From: Acetobacter lovaniensis
GTDB taxonomy: Bacteria > Pseudomonadota > Alphaproteobacteria > Acetobacterales > Acetobacteraceae
NCBI RefSeq assembly: GCF_014207635.1
Contig: NZ_JACHIE010000002.1
Span: forward strand, 186,001-250,000
Direction: 5' to 3'
DNA length: 64,000 nucleotides
Both the position numbers and the translations under genes were made by a program. The notes below the pieces were generated by a model, which did no database searches, was not told the origin of the DNA, and worked only from the letters and a program-made list of their open reading frames with translations. Of this stretch, positions 17,672 to 26,502 are shown in pieces (positions within the stretch are counted from its first letter, which is position 1; every line of letters starts with the position of its first letter).

Positions 17672-18685
17672 TCAGACGGCTTTTTTACCGTTGGCCTTGA
17701 AAATACCCGATGTAAATTCCCACACCCGACCCACATTGCGGATCACCTTGGCAATGGCGGGGGTTGTGGTCGGGCGCAGCAGGCGCGGGTCATACCCGGC
17801 AAAGCGCCGGTCATCTTCTTCCAGACACAGTTCCATAAAGTCCGGCAGGCTGATCTGGATGTTGGTCACTTCCTTGGTGCCGGTTACGGTAAAGTTGTTG
17901 TCCTGCGTATGGACCTGCCCGCTATCGTCCACCGTGCGGGCAAGGCTCATGCGTTCGTAGGCCAGAAAGCCCCAGACAGCCCATACTTTTGCCTCAAAGA
18001 ACGGGCGACGCCACCACGGCATAACCGCGCGATACCAGGCCAGCCAGTTGGCAAAGAGCAGGATATGGCGGCATTCTTCCTGCATGATCGGCTCGAACGT
18101 GTCGGTCAGGGCTTCGGGGAAATAGCCCGAACGCTTGGCCAGTTCGAACATGCCAAACGCAAAAAAGCTGTCCACGCATTCCGAAAAACCGGTGACCAGA
18201 TAGGCCCATTCCACGTCCTTCGGCTCCACATACGGGGGCTCGGGGGCCATGGGAATGTTGTAGGCCGCCACCATTTTGGCCAGCACTTCCTTATGCCGGT
18301 TTTCTTCCCACGCATTGCGCGAGATGGCGTCCTTGACATCAGGATCGGTAACAAGGCGGGCATAGGCGGCCATGCGCAGGCGGGCCTTGCCTTCGGTCTG
18401 CACGGCAATATCCCAGATGGGCAGGGAGGTCACGCGGTGCAGGGTTTCGGGGTCGAGCTTGGGCCAGTCAATGACAGATGGCTTGTACGGGTTGAACGTG
18501 TCGCGGAACATGGCCGCGAGGGCACGCTTGTGCTCTTCCGAACCCGGTTTGAGCGGCCCGCGAATGGGGCTCAGCCAATGCCGCGCGCGGAAATCCGCTT
18601 CGACCACAGCCTCGGCATTAGGGGGTGCTGGAAGGTCATCCATACTTTCCGGCAGATGGGAGTAAATATCGCTCAGAGAACCCAT
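17672..18685 (-). CDS. Ferritin-like diiron protein of unknown function
   Basis: 337-residue soluble protein not assigned to a named family. It shows the complete four-helix diiron signature: Glu98, then Glu128-x-x-His131 (ENRH), Glu169, then Glu204-x-x-His207 (ECRH). The spacing of one Glu and one ExxH pair per helix hairpin is what ferritin-like oxidases and oxygenases use. An acidic/proline-rich N-terminus and a C-terminal 100-residue extension are unassigned. It has its own terminator and sits alone between yjdM and clpP. An oxidase, desaturase-like or N-oxygenase role is possible but unproven. Confidence 0.7.
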   Translation of the reverse strand: MGSLSDIYSHLPESMDDLPAPPNAEAVVEADFRARHWLSPIRGPLKPGSEEHKRALAAMFRDTFNPYKPSVIDWPKLDPETLHRVTSLPIWDIAVQTEGKARLRMAAYARLVTDPDVKDAISRNAWEENRHKEVLAKMVAAYNIPMAPEPPYVEPKDVEWAYLVTGFSECVDSFFAFGMFELAKRSGYFPEALTDTFEPIMQEECRHILLFANWLAWYRAVMPWWRRPFFEAKVWAVWGFLAYERMSLARTVDDSGQVHTQDNNFTVTGTKEVTNIQISLPDFMELCLEEDDRRFAGYDPRLLRPTTTPAIAKVIRNVGRVWEFTSGIFKANGKKAV

Positions 18686-18815
18686 GTGAGGAACCCGTTA
18701 TCTGGGGACCTCCCCTTTTTGCAACCGGCCCTGACTGGCTGGAACGTCGGAAGGTCCAATAAACCTGAAACATGCCGCCATCCCCATTGCCGGGAATGGC
18801 GACGACGCCTCCGTG

Positions 18816-19499
18816 TTAGTGCAGATCAGCCAGCTTAGAAATGATCTTGGTCACTAAACCGTACTCTATCGCTTCTTTTGCGGACATCCAGTAGTTGCGG
18901 TCCGTGTCCTTGACGACCTTTTCGTAAGGCTGGCCCGTTTCACGCGCAAAAAGATGGTTCAGGCGCTCGCGCATTTTAATGATCTCGCGCGCTTCGATAT
19001 CAATATCGGTTGCCGGGCCACGCACGCCACCCATGGGCTGGTGCAGCAGAAAACGCGTGTTGGGCAGGCAGAATCGGCGGTCCTTGTGACCTGCGGCAAA
19101 AATAAGCGCGCCAGCAGAAGCCACCCAGCCCGTGCCGATCATGTTGACCGGAGCAATCGAATCGACAAAGCGGATCATGTCATGGATCGTGTCGCCACTT
19201 TCCACGTGCCCGCCGGGGGAGTTGACGTACACATCAATCGGCTTGTCGGATTCACCGGCCAGTGCAAGCAGGCGGCCAGTTACGTCGCGCGCGACCTTGT
19301 CGTTTATCCCGCCAAAAATAAGCACCTTACGCTGCTTGAACAGCTTGTGCTCCAGTTCGCCCTGCGGGGCGCCAGAGGACTTGCCTTCCTCTTTTTCGGG
19401 GATTTCCGGGGTTTCCGGTTCATCGTCCAGCCTGATGGCGTTACGGGAGAAGATGCCCGTCATTGCTGTCTCCGCACATTGTTCCGTATCAGTGTTCAT
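18816..19499 (-). CDS. clpP: ClpP-like serine protease, divergent with N-terminal extension
   Basis: ClpP-family peptidase of 227 residues from the ATG at 19499, which has AAGGGA just upstream. The catalytic triad is intact: Ser129 in WVASAGA, His153 in LLHQPMGG and Asp198 in KDTDRN. It differs from housekeeping ClpP in having about 50 extra acidic N-terminal residues and KQRKVLIFGGINDKVA where ClpP has the usual propeptide and IIFLG start. No clpX/clpA neighbour is present. It may be a second ClpP paralogue of the type seen in alphaproteobacteria. Confidence 0.82.
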   Translation of the reverse strand: MNTDTEQCAETAMTGIFSRNAIRLDDEPETPEIPEKEEGKSSGAPQGELEHKLFKQRKVLIFGGINDKVARDVTGRLLALAGESDKPIDVYVNSPGGHVESGDTIHDMIRFVDSIAPVNMIGTGWVASAGALIFAAGHKDRRFCLPNTRFLLHQPMGGVRGPATDIDIEAREIIKMRERLNHLFARETGQPYEKVVKDTDRNYWMSAKEAIEYGLVTKIISKLADLH

Positions 19500-19626
19500 T
19501 CCCTTATCCTGCGCTGCCCGAACGTGCCTGCCAAGGGGCAATCATGCGCTCTCTCGCCACGGGGGAGGGAAAAGGGTAAGGTGCGGGACAATTTTATATC
19601 AGGTTTTTCGGAGCATTCCCCCCGCC

Positions 19627-20652
19627 ATGCAGCAGCCCCCTCTGGAGCAGAAGCCGACCAGCCGGACCCACGCCCCCCGGCCAGACCGCTTTTTGCAGGC
19701 TGCCAGCATGGCTGCTCTTGTCGCACTGGGTGGCACACTGAGCGCCTGCCAGCACCGCGACGCCATAGATACGGCTCTGGACTGGTCACGCGGCATGCGC
19801 GGCGGAGCCATTGCCGCGCAACGCCCCCCACCACCCGGGCGCTACGACCCCTACCCCAAAGTGGGCCTGACCCCGACGGATGTGCCCGAAGTGCCCTCCC
19901 CCGATGCGCGCGCCCTGTTAAGCGAACAGCTGACCCGCGACCGCAACCTGACCTACCGGACCGTGGCCGCCAACGGGACCATGATCCCCAACATTCCGCC
20001 CCCCCCCAATGCAGGCGGCAGAACCAGTGCGCAAAAGGCCCAGCCGACCCTGCCCGCAGGCGTAAGCGGCGCGATTATGGATGCAGCCGACAGCGCCCCC
20101 CAGCCCGTGCGCGCCCCCCTGCGTTCGGCCGTATCCAGCCTGCCAGCAGGCACCGTGGCCTCCTCCCCCGCGCCGGAGGAAGCCGAGGCGGAAGTGGCCA
20201 TGCCCGAAGTGCACAAAAAAGCGGATATTCCCGAATTACGCCCCGACCAGATTCCGCAGATACCTCAAACCCCGCCCACGGCCCCCAGCTTCCCCGGTTT
20301 TGATGTCCCAACGGATGCAAACCTGCCCGATGCCGTACGCCCCAACTATGACCTGACCGATATAAAAGGGACGGCCTTCCATTTTGTGCCCCAGTCCGAC
20401 CAGCTATCCAGCGGGCAGGACGCGGCGCTGGCCAGAATTGTGCAGAAATGGCCAAACGGCCCCCTGACCATTCGCGGGTTTGGTGATGCCGCATCCATGA
20501 GCCCGCAGGATCAGGCCGACGCCGTGCGCCTTGGCCTGCTGCGGGCCCAGCGCCTTGCGGTGGAACTGAGCAGGCTGGGTATTCCCTCCAGCGCCATAAC
20601 CGTGCGCGGCGATGCCTTTGGCACGGGGGCAAAGGTGGTTACCCCGCCCTGA
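19627..20652 (+). CDS. OmpA-like domain lipoprotein
   Basis: Probable outer-membrane lipoprotein of 341 residues from the ATG at 19627. A hydrophobic segment ends in the lipobox LSAC (Cys41), followed by a long Pro/Ala-rich linker. The C-terminal part (about 240-341; FVPQSDQLSSGQDAALARI, RAQRLAVELSRLGIP) resembles an OmpA/MotB-type peptidoglycan-binding domain. A longer reading frame extends upstream to 19132 but overlaps clpP antisense. The signal peptide's charged region is unusually long (about 22 residues before the helix). Divergent from clpP. Confidence 0.75.
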   Translation: MQQPPLEQKPTSRTHAPRPDRFLQAASMAALVALGGTLSACQHRDAIDTALDWSRGMRGGAIAAQRPPPPGRYDPYPKVGLTPTDVPEVPSPDARALLSEQLTRDRNLTYRTVAANGTMIPNIPPPPNAGGRTSAQKAQPTLPAGVSGAIMDAADSAPQPVRAPLRSAVSSLPAGTVASSPAPEEAEAEVAMPEVHKKADIPELRPDQIPQIPQTPPTAPSFPGFDVPTDANLPDAVRPNYDLTDIKGTAFHFVPQSDQLSSGQDAALARIVQKWPNGPLTIRGFGDAASMSPQDQADAVRLGLLRAQRLAVELSRLGIPSSAITVRGDAFGTGAKVVTPP

Positions 20653-20818
20653 TCCCCCGCGCATACCCCTTCTGCTCCGCCCGGCATGCGGTAAAAACGC
20701 GCCCTCACGGTGGTTTTGCATCCAGAGGAGTTGCCTGTTCCATTCAGGCGATTACTATGCTCACTCCCTTCATCCTACAGGGGCTATGTTCCCTGTCCTT
20801 TCAGAGCACCCAAAGTCC

Positions 20819-22054
20819 ATGACCGAAGAGTTCCATCGCATCCGCCGCCTGCCGCCCTATGTGTTCGCCTCTGTCAATCAGGCCAAGGCAGCAGCGCGCG
20901 CACGGGGCGAGGATATTATCGACCTTGGCATGGGCAACCCCGATACCCCCACCCCGCCCCATATTGTCAGCAAGCTGATTGAAACGGTGAACGACCCACG
21001 CTCGCACCGTTACTCGGTCAGCCGTGGCATTCCCGGCCTGCGCAAGGCCGTGGCGGGGTATTATGACCGGCGCTTCAACGTCAAACTCAACCCCGACAGC
21101 GAAGTGATTGTTACCCTTGGCTCCAAGGAAGGGCTGGCCAATCTGGCCTCCGCCATAACCAGCCCGGGGGACACCATTCTGGTGCCCAACCCGTCCTACC
21201 CCATTCACCAGTTCGGGTTTATTATTGCGGGCGCGTCCGTACGCTCTATCCCCGCCACCCCGAACGAGGACATGCTGCGCGCACTGGACCGTGCGGTGCG
21301 CCACTCCGTGCCCAAGCCCACGGCGCTGATTGTCAACTTCCCCTCCAACCCCACGGCGTATCTGGCTGATCTGGATTTTTACAAGGAACTGGTCGCCTTT
21401 GCCCGGCGTGAGGAAATCTGGATTCTGTCCGACCTTGCCTATGCCGAAATCTATTTTGGCGATCTGGTGCCTCCCTCCATTCTGGCCGTGCCGGGGGCGC
21501 GTGACATTGCGGTGGAATTTACCTCGCTGTCCAAGACCTATTCCATGGCTGGCTGGCGCGTGGGCTTTGCCGCAGGCAACGAACGGCTGATTTCCGCACT
21601 CACCCGCATTAAGTCCTATCTGGACTACGGGGCGTTCACCCCCATTCAGGTCGCAGCCGTAACCGCGTTGAACGGCCCGCAGGACTGCGTGGCCGACCTG
21701 CGCAACCTGTATAAGGAACGGCGCGACGTGCTGATCAAGGGCCTGCATTCCGCCGGATGGGACGTCCCCTCCCCCGAAGGGTCCATGTTTGCATGGGCTC
21801 CCATTCCCGAACCCTTCCGCGAGATGGGGAGTGTTGCCTTCTCCAAACTCCTGCTGGAAGAAGCCGGTGTTGCCGTAGCACCGGGCCTTGGGTTTGGTGA
21901 ATATGGTGATGACCACGTCCGTATCGGGCTGGTGGAAAACACCCACCGCCTGCGGCAGGCCCTGCGCTCCATCAAGGGCTTCATGGCCGCCCATGGCGTC
22001 AAGGCCCCTCCCTCCTCCAACCCAGCCTCAAAACCGGAGTCTGTTACACCGTGA
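20819..22054 (+). CDS. alaC: Class I/II PLP aminotransferase (AlaC-like)
   Basis: Fold-type I aminotransferase of 411 residues, close to the alanine-forming AlaC/aspartate aminotransferase group often next to hom in alphaproteobacteria. The start MTEEFHRIRRLPPYVF is diagnostic. Other motifs are DLGMGNPDTPTPPHI, the PLP-phosphate region GSKEGLANL, and the Schiff-base lysine in SLSKTYSMAGWRVGF. An in-frame ATG at 20786 is an alternative start with AGGGG too close (2 nt). Stop overlaps hom by 4 bp, so the two are coupled. Confidence 0.88.
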   Translation: MTEEFHRIRRLPPYVFASVNQAKAAARARGEDIIDLGMGNPDTPTPPHIVSKLIETVNDPRSHRYSVSRGIPGLRKAVAGYYDRRFNVKLNPDSEVIVTLGSKEGLANLASAITSPGDTILVPNPSYPIHQFGFIIAGASVRSIPATPNEDMLRALDRAVRHSVPKPTALIVNFPSNPTAYLADLDFYKELVAFARREEIWILSDLAYAEIYFGDLVPPSILAVPGARDIAVEFTSLSKTYSMAGWRVGFAAGNERLISALTRIKSYLDYGAFTPIQVAAVTALNGPQDCVADLRNLYKERRDVLIKGLHSAGWDVPSPEGSMFAWAPIPEPFREMGSVAFSKLLLEEAGVAVAPGLGFGEYGDDHVRIGLVENTHRLRQALRSIKGFMAAHGVKAPPSSNPASKPESVTP

Positions 22055-23364
22055 CATCCTGTTCCTCTTCTTCTCCTCTTCGTCTTGGCATTGCCGGGCT
22101 CGGCACGGTTGGCGCGGGCGTTATCAAACTGCTGCGGGCCAATGCGGACCTGCTGAGCACACGGGCTGGCCGCCCGCTGGAGGTTGTGGCCGTTAGCGCG
22201 CGCGAGCGCACGCGCGACCGTGGGGTGGATGTGTCCGCCCTGCGCTGGTACGACAACGCCGCCGATCTGGTAAACGACCCCGATGTGGACGTGGTGGTGG
22301 AACTGATTGGCGGGGCAGAAGGCACCGCCCGTACGCTGGTCGAAGCAGCTCTTAAGGCTGGCAAACCTGTGGTTACCGCCAACAAGGCGCTACTGGCCCT
22401 GCATGGCTCCACCCTTGCCCGCCTGAGTGCTGACAACAACGCCCCCCTGCTGTTTGAAGCAGCGGTTGCTGGCGGTATTCCCGCCATTAAAACCGTGCGC
22501 GAAGGACTGGCAGCGGACCGCCTGCTGCGCGTGGGCGGTATTCTTAACGGCACCTGCAACTACATCCTCACCGTCATGCGCGAGACGGGCAAGGATTTTG
22601 CAACCGTGCTCAAGGACGCGCAGGACCTCGGCTACGCCGAAGCCGACCCCTCCACCGATGTGGACGGGCTGGACGCAGCCCACAAACTGACCATTCTGGC
22701 GGGTCTGGCCTTTGGTCAGCCCGTAGCGTTTGACAGTGTGCATGTAGAGGGCATCCGCCGCATTGGTGCGGTGGACCAGAGTTTTGCCCGCGCCCTTGGC
22801 TACCGGATCAAGCTGCTGGGTCTTGCCAGCATGACCGATGCCGGGCTGCACGCCCGCGTAACCCCCTGCCTTGTGCCCCAGCAGGCGCCGCTGGCGCAGG
22901 TGGATGGCGTCTTTAACGCCGTGGTGGCGGAAGGCGAGTTTGTTGGCCGGATCATGATCGAAGGACGCGGGGCCGGTGCTGGCCCCACGGCCAGTGCGGT
23001 CACGGCGGATCTGGTGGATATTGCCCGTGGCAACACCATTGCCGTGTGGGGCGTGCAGACCAGCACCCAGCCCCCGCTGCGGGCCTGCCCCATTTCCAGC
23101 GGGGAAGGTGCCTTCTACCTGCGCCTGATGGTGGAAGACCGCCCCGGCGTTATTGCCGACATTACCGCCATCCTGCGTGATTGTGGCGTATCGCTGCGCA
23201 GCATGCTCCAGCACCCGGCGGAAAATGACAGCACGCCTTATGTTCCCCTTGTTCTGGTCACACATCGGACATCCGAGGCGGCTATGCAGGACGCCGTCAC
23301 CCGGATTGACGCTTTGACTGTTGTGACAGACTCCACAGTTGTGATCCGGATCGAGGCTGCCTGA
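22051..23364 (+). CDS. hom: Homoserine dehydrogenase
   Basis: NAD(P)H-dependent reduction of aspartate semialdehyde to homoserine on the way to threonine and methionine. 437 residues: an N-terminal Rossmann fold (GLGTVGAGVIKLL), the active-site region VVTANKALLALHG, the catalytic domain (GGIPAIKTVREGL, GILNGTCNYIL), and a C-terminal ACT regulatory domain (LMVEDRPGVIADITAIL) for threonine feedback. Coupled to alaC by a 4-bp overlap; glpX follows after 54 bp. Confidence 0.97.
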   Translation: MTSCSSSSPLRLGIAGLGTVGAGVIKLLRANADLLSTRAGRPLEVVAVSARERTRDRGVDVSALRWYDNAADLVNDPDVDVVVELIGGAEGTARTLVEAALKAGKPVVTANKALLALHGSTLARLSADNNAPLLFEAAVAGGIPAIKTVREGLAADRLLRVGGILNGTCNYILTVMRETGKDFATVLKDAQDLGYAEADPSTDVDGLDAAHKLTILAGLAFGQPVAFDSVHVEGIRRIGAVDQSFARALGYRIKLLGLASMTDAGLHARVTPCLVPQQAPLAQVDGVFNAVVAEGEFVGRIMIEGRGAGAGPTASAVTADLVDIARGNTIAVWGVQTSTQPPLRACPISSGEGAFYLRLMVEDRPGVIADITAILRDCGVSLRSMLQHPAENDSTPYVPLVLVTHRTSEAAMQDAVTRIDALTVVTDSTVVIRIEAA

Positions 23365-23418
23365 AGCAACCCGCCAGCCCCGCCCGATCAATTGTGTAAT
23401 TAAGGATCCCGCTTTCTC

Positions 23419-24417
23419 ATGTCTGATTCTATTGGCCCCTCTCCTTTCGTTGTTTCCGACCGCAATCTGGCTCTTGAGCTGGTGCGCGTGACCGAAGCGG
23501 CGGCCCTTGCCTCTGCCCGCTGGACGGGCCGCGGCCGTAAGAACGATGCAGACGGTGCCGCGGTGGAAGCCATGCGCATTGCCTTTGACACCGTGGCCAT
23601 TGATGGCACCGTGGTCATTGGCGAGGGCGAAATGGACGAAGCGCCCATGCTCTATATTGGCGAGAAAGTGGGCTCCGGCGGCCCGGCCATGGACATTGCC
23701 GTGGACCCGCTGGAAGGCACCAACCTGTGCGCAAAGGACATGCCAAACGCCATTACGGTGGTGGCACTGGCCGAACGCGGCAACTTCCTGCACGCACCCG
23801 ATGTGTACATGGACAAGATTGTGGTTGGCCCCAACCTGCCCGCAGGTGTGGTGGACCTTGAAAACACGATTGAAACCAACCTGAAGAACCTTGCCAAAGC
23901 CAGAGGCAAAAGCGTGCAGGACCTGCTGCTGTGCACGCTCGACCGCGAACGGCACGAGGAAATGATTGCCCGCGCCCGTGCAGCCGGTGCCCGTGTGCGC
24001 CTGCTGAGCGATGGCGACGTAGCCGGTGGCATTGCTGCCTGCCTCGATAGCAGTCAGGTCGATATTTACGTCGGCTCCGGCGGTGCGCCCGAAGGGGTGC
24101 TGACCGCCGCCGCCGTGCGCTGCGTGGAAGGCCAGATGCAGGGCCGCCTGCTGTTTGAAGATGATGCCCAGCGCGAACGCGCCCAGAAGATGAACCCCGG
24201 CAAAAACCCCGACCGCAAGCTGGACCTGCATGATATGGCAGCAGGCTCGGTGCTGTTCTCGGCCACTGGGGTCACCACCGGTGCGCTGCTGCGCGGCGTG
24301 CGGCAGTACCCGCATCAGGCGGTGACGCACTCGCTGGTCATGCGTTCCAAATCTGGCACGTCCCGCTTTATTGAAGGGCACCACAACTTCAAAACCAAAA
24401 CATGGACGCCGCAATAA
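23419..24417 (+). CDS. glpX: Class II fructose-1,6-bisphosphatase
   Basis: GlpX-type phosphatase of 332 residues for gluconeogenesis and pentose regeneration. Metal-binding and catalytic motifs are GEGEMDEAPMLYIGE (about residue 70) and DPLEGTNLCAKD (about 95). The motif GGAPEGVLTAAAVRC is also conserved. In bacteria lacking phosphofructokinase, as many acetic acid bacteria do, this is a key hexose-phosphate enzyme. The alaC-hom-glpX-recJ order is conserved in related alphaproteobacteria. Confidence 0.96.
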   Translation: MSDSIGPSPFVVSDRNLALELVRVTEAAALASARWTGRGRKNDADGAAVEAMRIAFDTVAIDGTVVIGEGEMDEAPMLYIGEKVGSGGPAMDIAVDPLEGTNLCAKDMPNAITVVALAERGNFLHAPDVYMDKIVVGPNLPAGVVDLENTIETNLKNLAKARGKSVQDLLLCTLDRERHEEMIARARAAGARVRLLSDGDVAGGIAACLDSSQVDIYVGSGGAPEGVLTAAAVRCVEGQMQGRLLFEDDAQRERAQKMNPGKNPDRKLDLHDMAAGSVLFSATGVTTGALLRGVRQYPHQAVTHSLVMRSKSGTSRFIEGHHNFKTKTWTPQ

Positions 24418-24435
24418 CAGGCGTTTTTTAACCCC

Positions 24436-26271
24436 ATGCTCTCGACCGCATCACCAGAGGGGGCGCACGCCCCCACCCCGGCCGCAACACCAGCCGTGCT
24501 CAATGTGGAGCACAGCGTGAACGCACGACGCTGGTCCTGGCGGGAGGGAGCAGACAACCCGACCACCAACCGGCTGGGGGCCGCACTGGCCCAGCAGCTT
24601 GGCATACCCGAAATTGTGGGCCGCCTGCTAGCCATGCGCGGAGTCAGCCCCGAGCATGCACCGCATTTTCTGGCCCCCACCCTGCGCGCCCTTATGCCCG
24701 ACCCGTCCTGCCTGACGGATATGGACAAAGCCGCCGCCCGCATGGCGCAGGCCGTACAGGCGGGGGAAACCATAGGTATTTTTGGCGATTATGACGTGGA
24801 CGGCGCATGCGCCAGTGCCGTGCTGGCCGCTTTTTTTGAACAGCTTGGCTGCTCCGTACTCACCCATATTCCCGACCGCATGACCGAAGGGTATGGCCCC
24901 AACCTGCCAGCACTTGAGGCCCTGGTGGCCCAGGGCGCCAAACTGCTGGTCTGTGTGGACTGTGGCACAGCCTCTGCCGATATTCTGAACCAGCTTGCAG
25001 GCAAGGTCGATGTGGTGGTGCTGGACCACCACAAGTCGGAAGATGCCCTGCCAGCCATTCTGGCCACGGTTAACCCCAACCGGGCGGACTGCTCATCGGG
25101 TCTTGGGCATATCTGCGCTGCGGCACTGAGTTTTCTGGCCACTGTTGCGACCAGACGCACCCTGCGCGAGAACGGTTTTTTTAACGCAAACCACCCCCAG
25201 CCCGACCTGCGCCCCCTGCTGGACCTTGTTGCGCTGGCCACGGTGTGTGACGTCATGCCCCTGCAAGGGGTCAACCGCCTGTTTGTGGCCGAGGGGCTAA
25301 AGGTTATGGCGGCCCGGCAGCGTGTAGGGGTTGCCGCCCTGCTTGAAATTGCAGGTGTCAGCAAAGCGCCTGATGCGTTTTCGTGCGGGTTTGCGCTGGG
25401 GCCGCGCATTAATGCGGGCGGACGCATAGCCGAAGCCGCACTTGGCCTGCGCCTGCTCCGCTGCCCGGATGTGCATGAAGCAAAGCAGATGGCCGAGCGG
25501 CTGGACGCCGTCAACCGCCGCAGGCAGGATGTGGAAGCCGATATTCTGGACCGCGCCATGGAGCAGGCCGCAGAGCAGAAGGACGCTGGCCACGGCGTTA
25601 TTCTGCTCGCTGGCAAGGACTGGCACCCCGGCGTCGTGGGGATTGTGGCAGGGCGCATAAAAGAACGCTTCAACCGCCCCGCTCTTGTTGGCGCGCAGCA
25701 GGAGGACGGAAGTATAAAAGGCTCTGGCCGCTCGGTTGCCGGGCTGGACCTTGGTACGGTCATTATTGCCGCACGTCAGGCCGGGCTGCTTAAAACGGGG
25801 GGCGGGCACGCCATGGCTGCGGGCTTCTCGCTCCATGCAGACAGGCTGGCGGAGTTCCACTCTTTTCTCGATACCCGCCTGCCACAGGCGGCGGAACTGC
25901 CGCCCACCGTGGACCTGACCATAGATGCCGTTGTGGCCGTAACCGGGGCCACGGCAGAACTGGCGACCGACATGGCAGCCCTGGCCCCCTTTGGCGCAGG
26001 CAACCCCGAACCACTGATTGCACTGCCCAATGTGCATATTGTCCGCACCGACCGCATAGGGCGGGACAGCAACACCCTGCGGGTGCTGATCCGCGCCAGC
26101 AATGGCAGCAGGCTCAAGGCACTTCTGTTCAAGGCGGATAACAACCCGCTCGCCGTTGTGCTGGAGGATGCAACGCGCCCCGCCCTGCATCTGGCAGGCT
26201 ACCTGCGGGCAGAAAGCTGGAACGGGCGCACGGACGCCACATTTTTTGTTCAGGACGTCGCCCGCGCCTGA
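24436..26271 (+). CDS. recJ: Single-stranded-DNA-specific exonuclease RecJ
   Basis: 5'-3' ssDNA exonuclease for recombination and repair. DHH-family motifs appear in order: IFGDYDVDGACA (motif I), VDCGTAS (II), LDHHKSE (III), then the DHHA1 domain with GGGHAMAAGFSL. The C-terminal OB domain follows. 611 residues, normal. It begins 18 bp after glpX and ends facing rpoH, with a 7-bp tandem repeat array in the convergent gap. Confidence 0.95.
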   Translation: MLSTASPEGAHAPTPAATPAVLNVEHSVNARRWSWREGADNPTTNRLGAALAQQLGIPEIVGRLLAMRGVSPEHAPHFLAPTLRALMPDPSCLTDMDKAAARMAQAVQAGETIGIFGDYDVDGACASAVLAAFFEQLGCSVLTHIPDRMTEGYGPNLPALEALVAQGAKLLVCVDCGTASADILNQLAGKVDVVVLDHHKSEDALPAILATVNPNRADCSSGLGHICAAALSFLATVATRRTLRENGFFNANHPQPDLRPLLDLVALATVCDVMPLQGVNRLFVAEGLKVMAARQRVGVAALLEIAGVSKAPDAFSCGFALGPRINAGGRIAEAALGLRLLRCPDVHEAKQMAERLDAVNRRRQDVEADILDRAMEQAAEQKDAGHGVILLAGKDWHPGVVGIVAGRIKERFNRPALVGAQQEDGSIKGSGRSVAGLDLGTVIIAARQAGLLKTGGGHAMAAGFSLHADRLAEFHSFLDTRLPQAAELPPTVDLTIDAVVAVTGATAELATDMAALAPFGAGNPEPLIALPNVHIVRTDRIGRDSNTLRVLIRASNGSRLKALLFKADNNPLAVVLEDATRPALHLAGYLRAESWNGRTDATFFVQDVARA

Positions 26272-26280
26272 GCGGCCCTC

Positions 26281-26314
26281 CCCTGTGCTGGCACAGGGTG
26301 ACACAGGGTGACAC
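26281..26314 (+). repeat. Small hairpin and 10-bp direct duplication after recJ
   Basis: A 7-bp stem (26281-26287 with 26292-26298) directly follows recJ, without a T-tract. It runs into two tandem copies of CAGGGTGACA (26295-26304, 26305-26314). This may be a weak recJ terminator; the duplication suggests a slippage-prone strip that continues in the heptamer array downstream. Confidence 0.6.
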
Positions 26315-26345
26315 ACCACGCACCAGACATAATGACACCAGATAC

Positions 26346-26446
26346 GGCTTGTGGCTTGTGGCTTGTGGCTTGTGGCTTGTGGCTTGTGGCTTGTGGCTTG
26401 TGGCTTGTGGCTTGTGGCTTGTGGCTTGTGGCTTGTGGCTTGTGGC
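26346..26446 (+). repeat. Heptanucleotide tandem repeat (GGCTTGT) x14.4
   Basis: Fourteen perfect copies of GGCTTGT (26346-26443) plus GGC, with no mismatches, in the convergent gap between recJ and rpoH. Because the unit is 7 bp and lacks stops, all frames stay open, producing spurious repeat reading frames on both strands. Perfect identity suggests recent expansion by strand slippage and length variability between strains. Confidence 0.97.
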
Positions 26447-26502
26447 CCCACATGCCCCCCGCATTACTGTGTGTAAAGCGGGTGCGAACACCACAGGGGG
26501 GA

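Noticed and set aside
19132-19626. Upstream extension of the OmpA-like lipoprotein frame
   Set aside because: It overlaps clpP on the opposite strand and lacks signal-peptide or lipoprotein character; the lipobox fits the ATG at 19627.
22390-24414. Long open antisense frame (over 670 codons) opposite hom and glpX
   Set aside because: High-G+C antisense shadow; the plus-strand genes have clear homology and the antisense translation is His/Gly/Gln-rich without any family signature.
26346-26446. CRISPR-like repetition
   Set aside because: Units are 7 bp, directly adjacent and without spacers; this is a microsatellite.
26250-26494. Reading frames on both strands through the heptamer repeat that would encode repeated LWLVACG or ATSHKPQ peptides
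   Set aside because: They stay open only because the 7-bp unit lacks stops; no flanking homology, start context or conserved domain.
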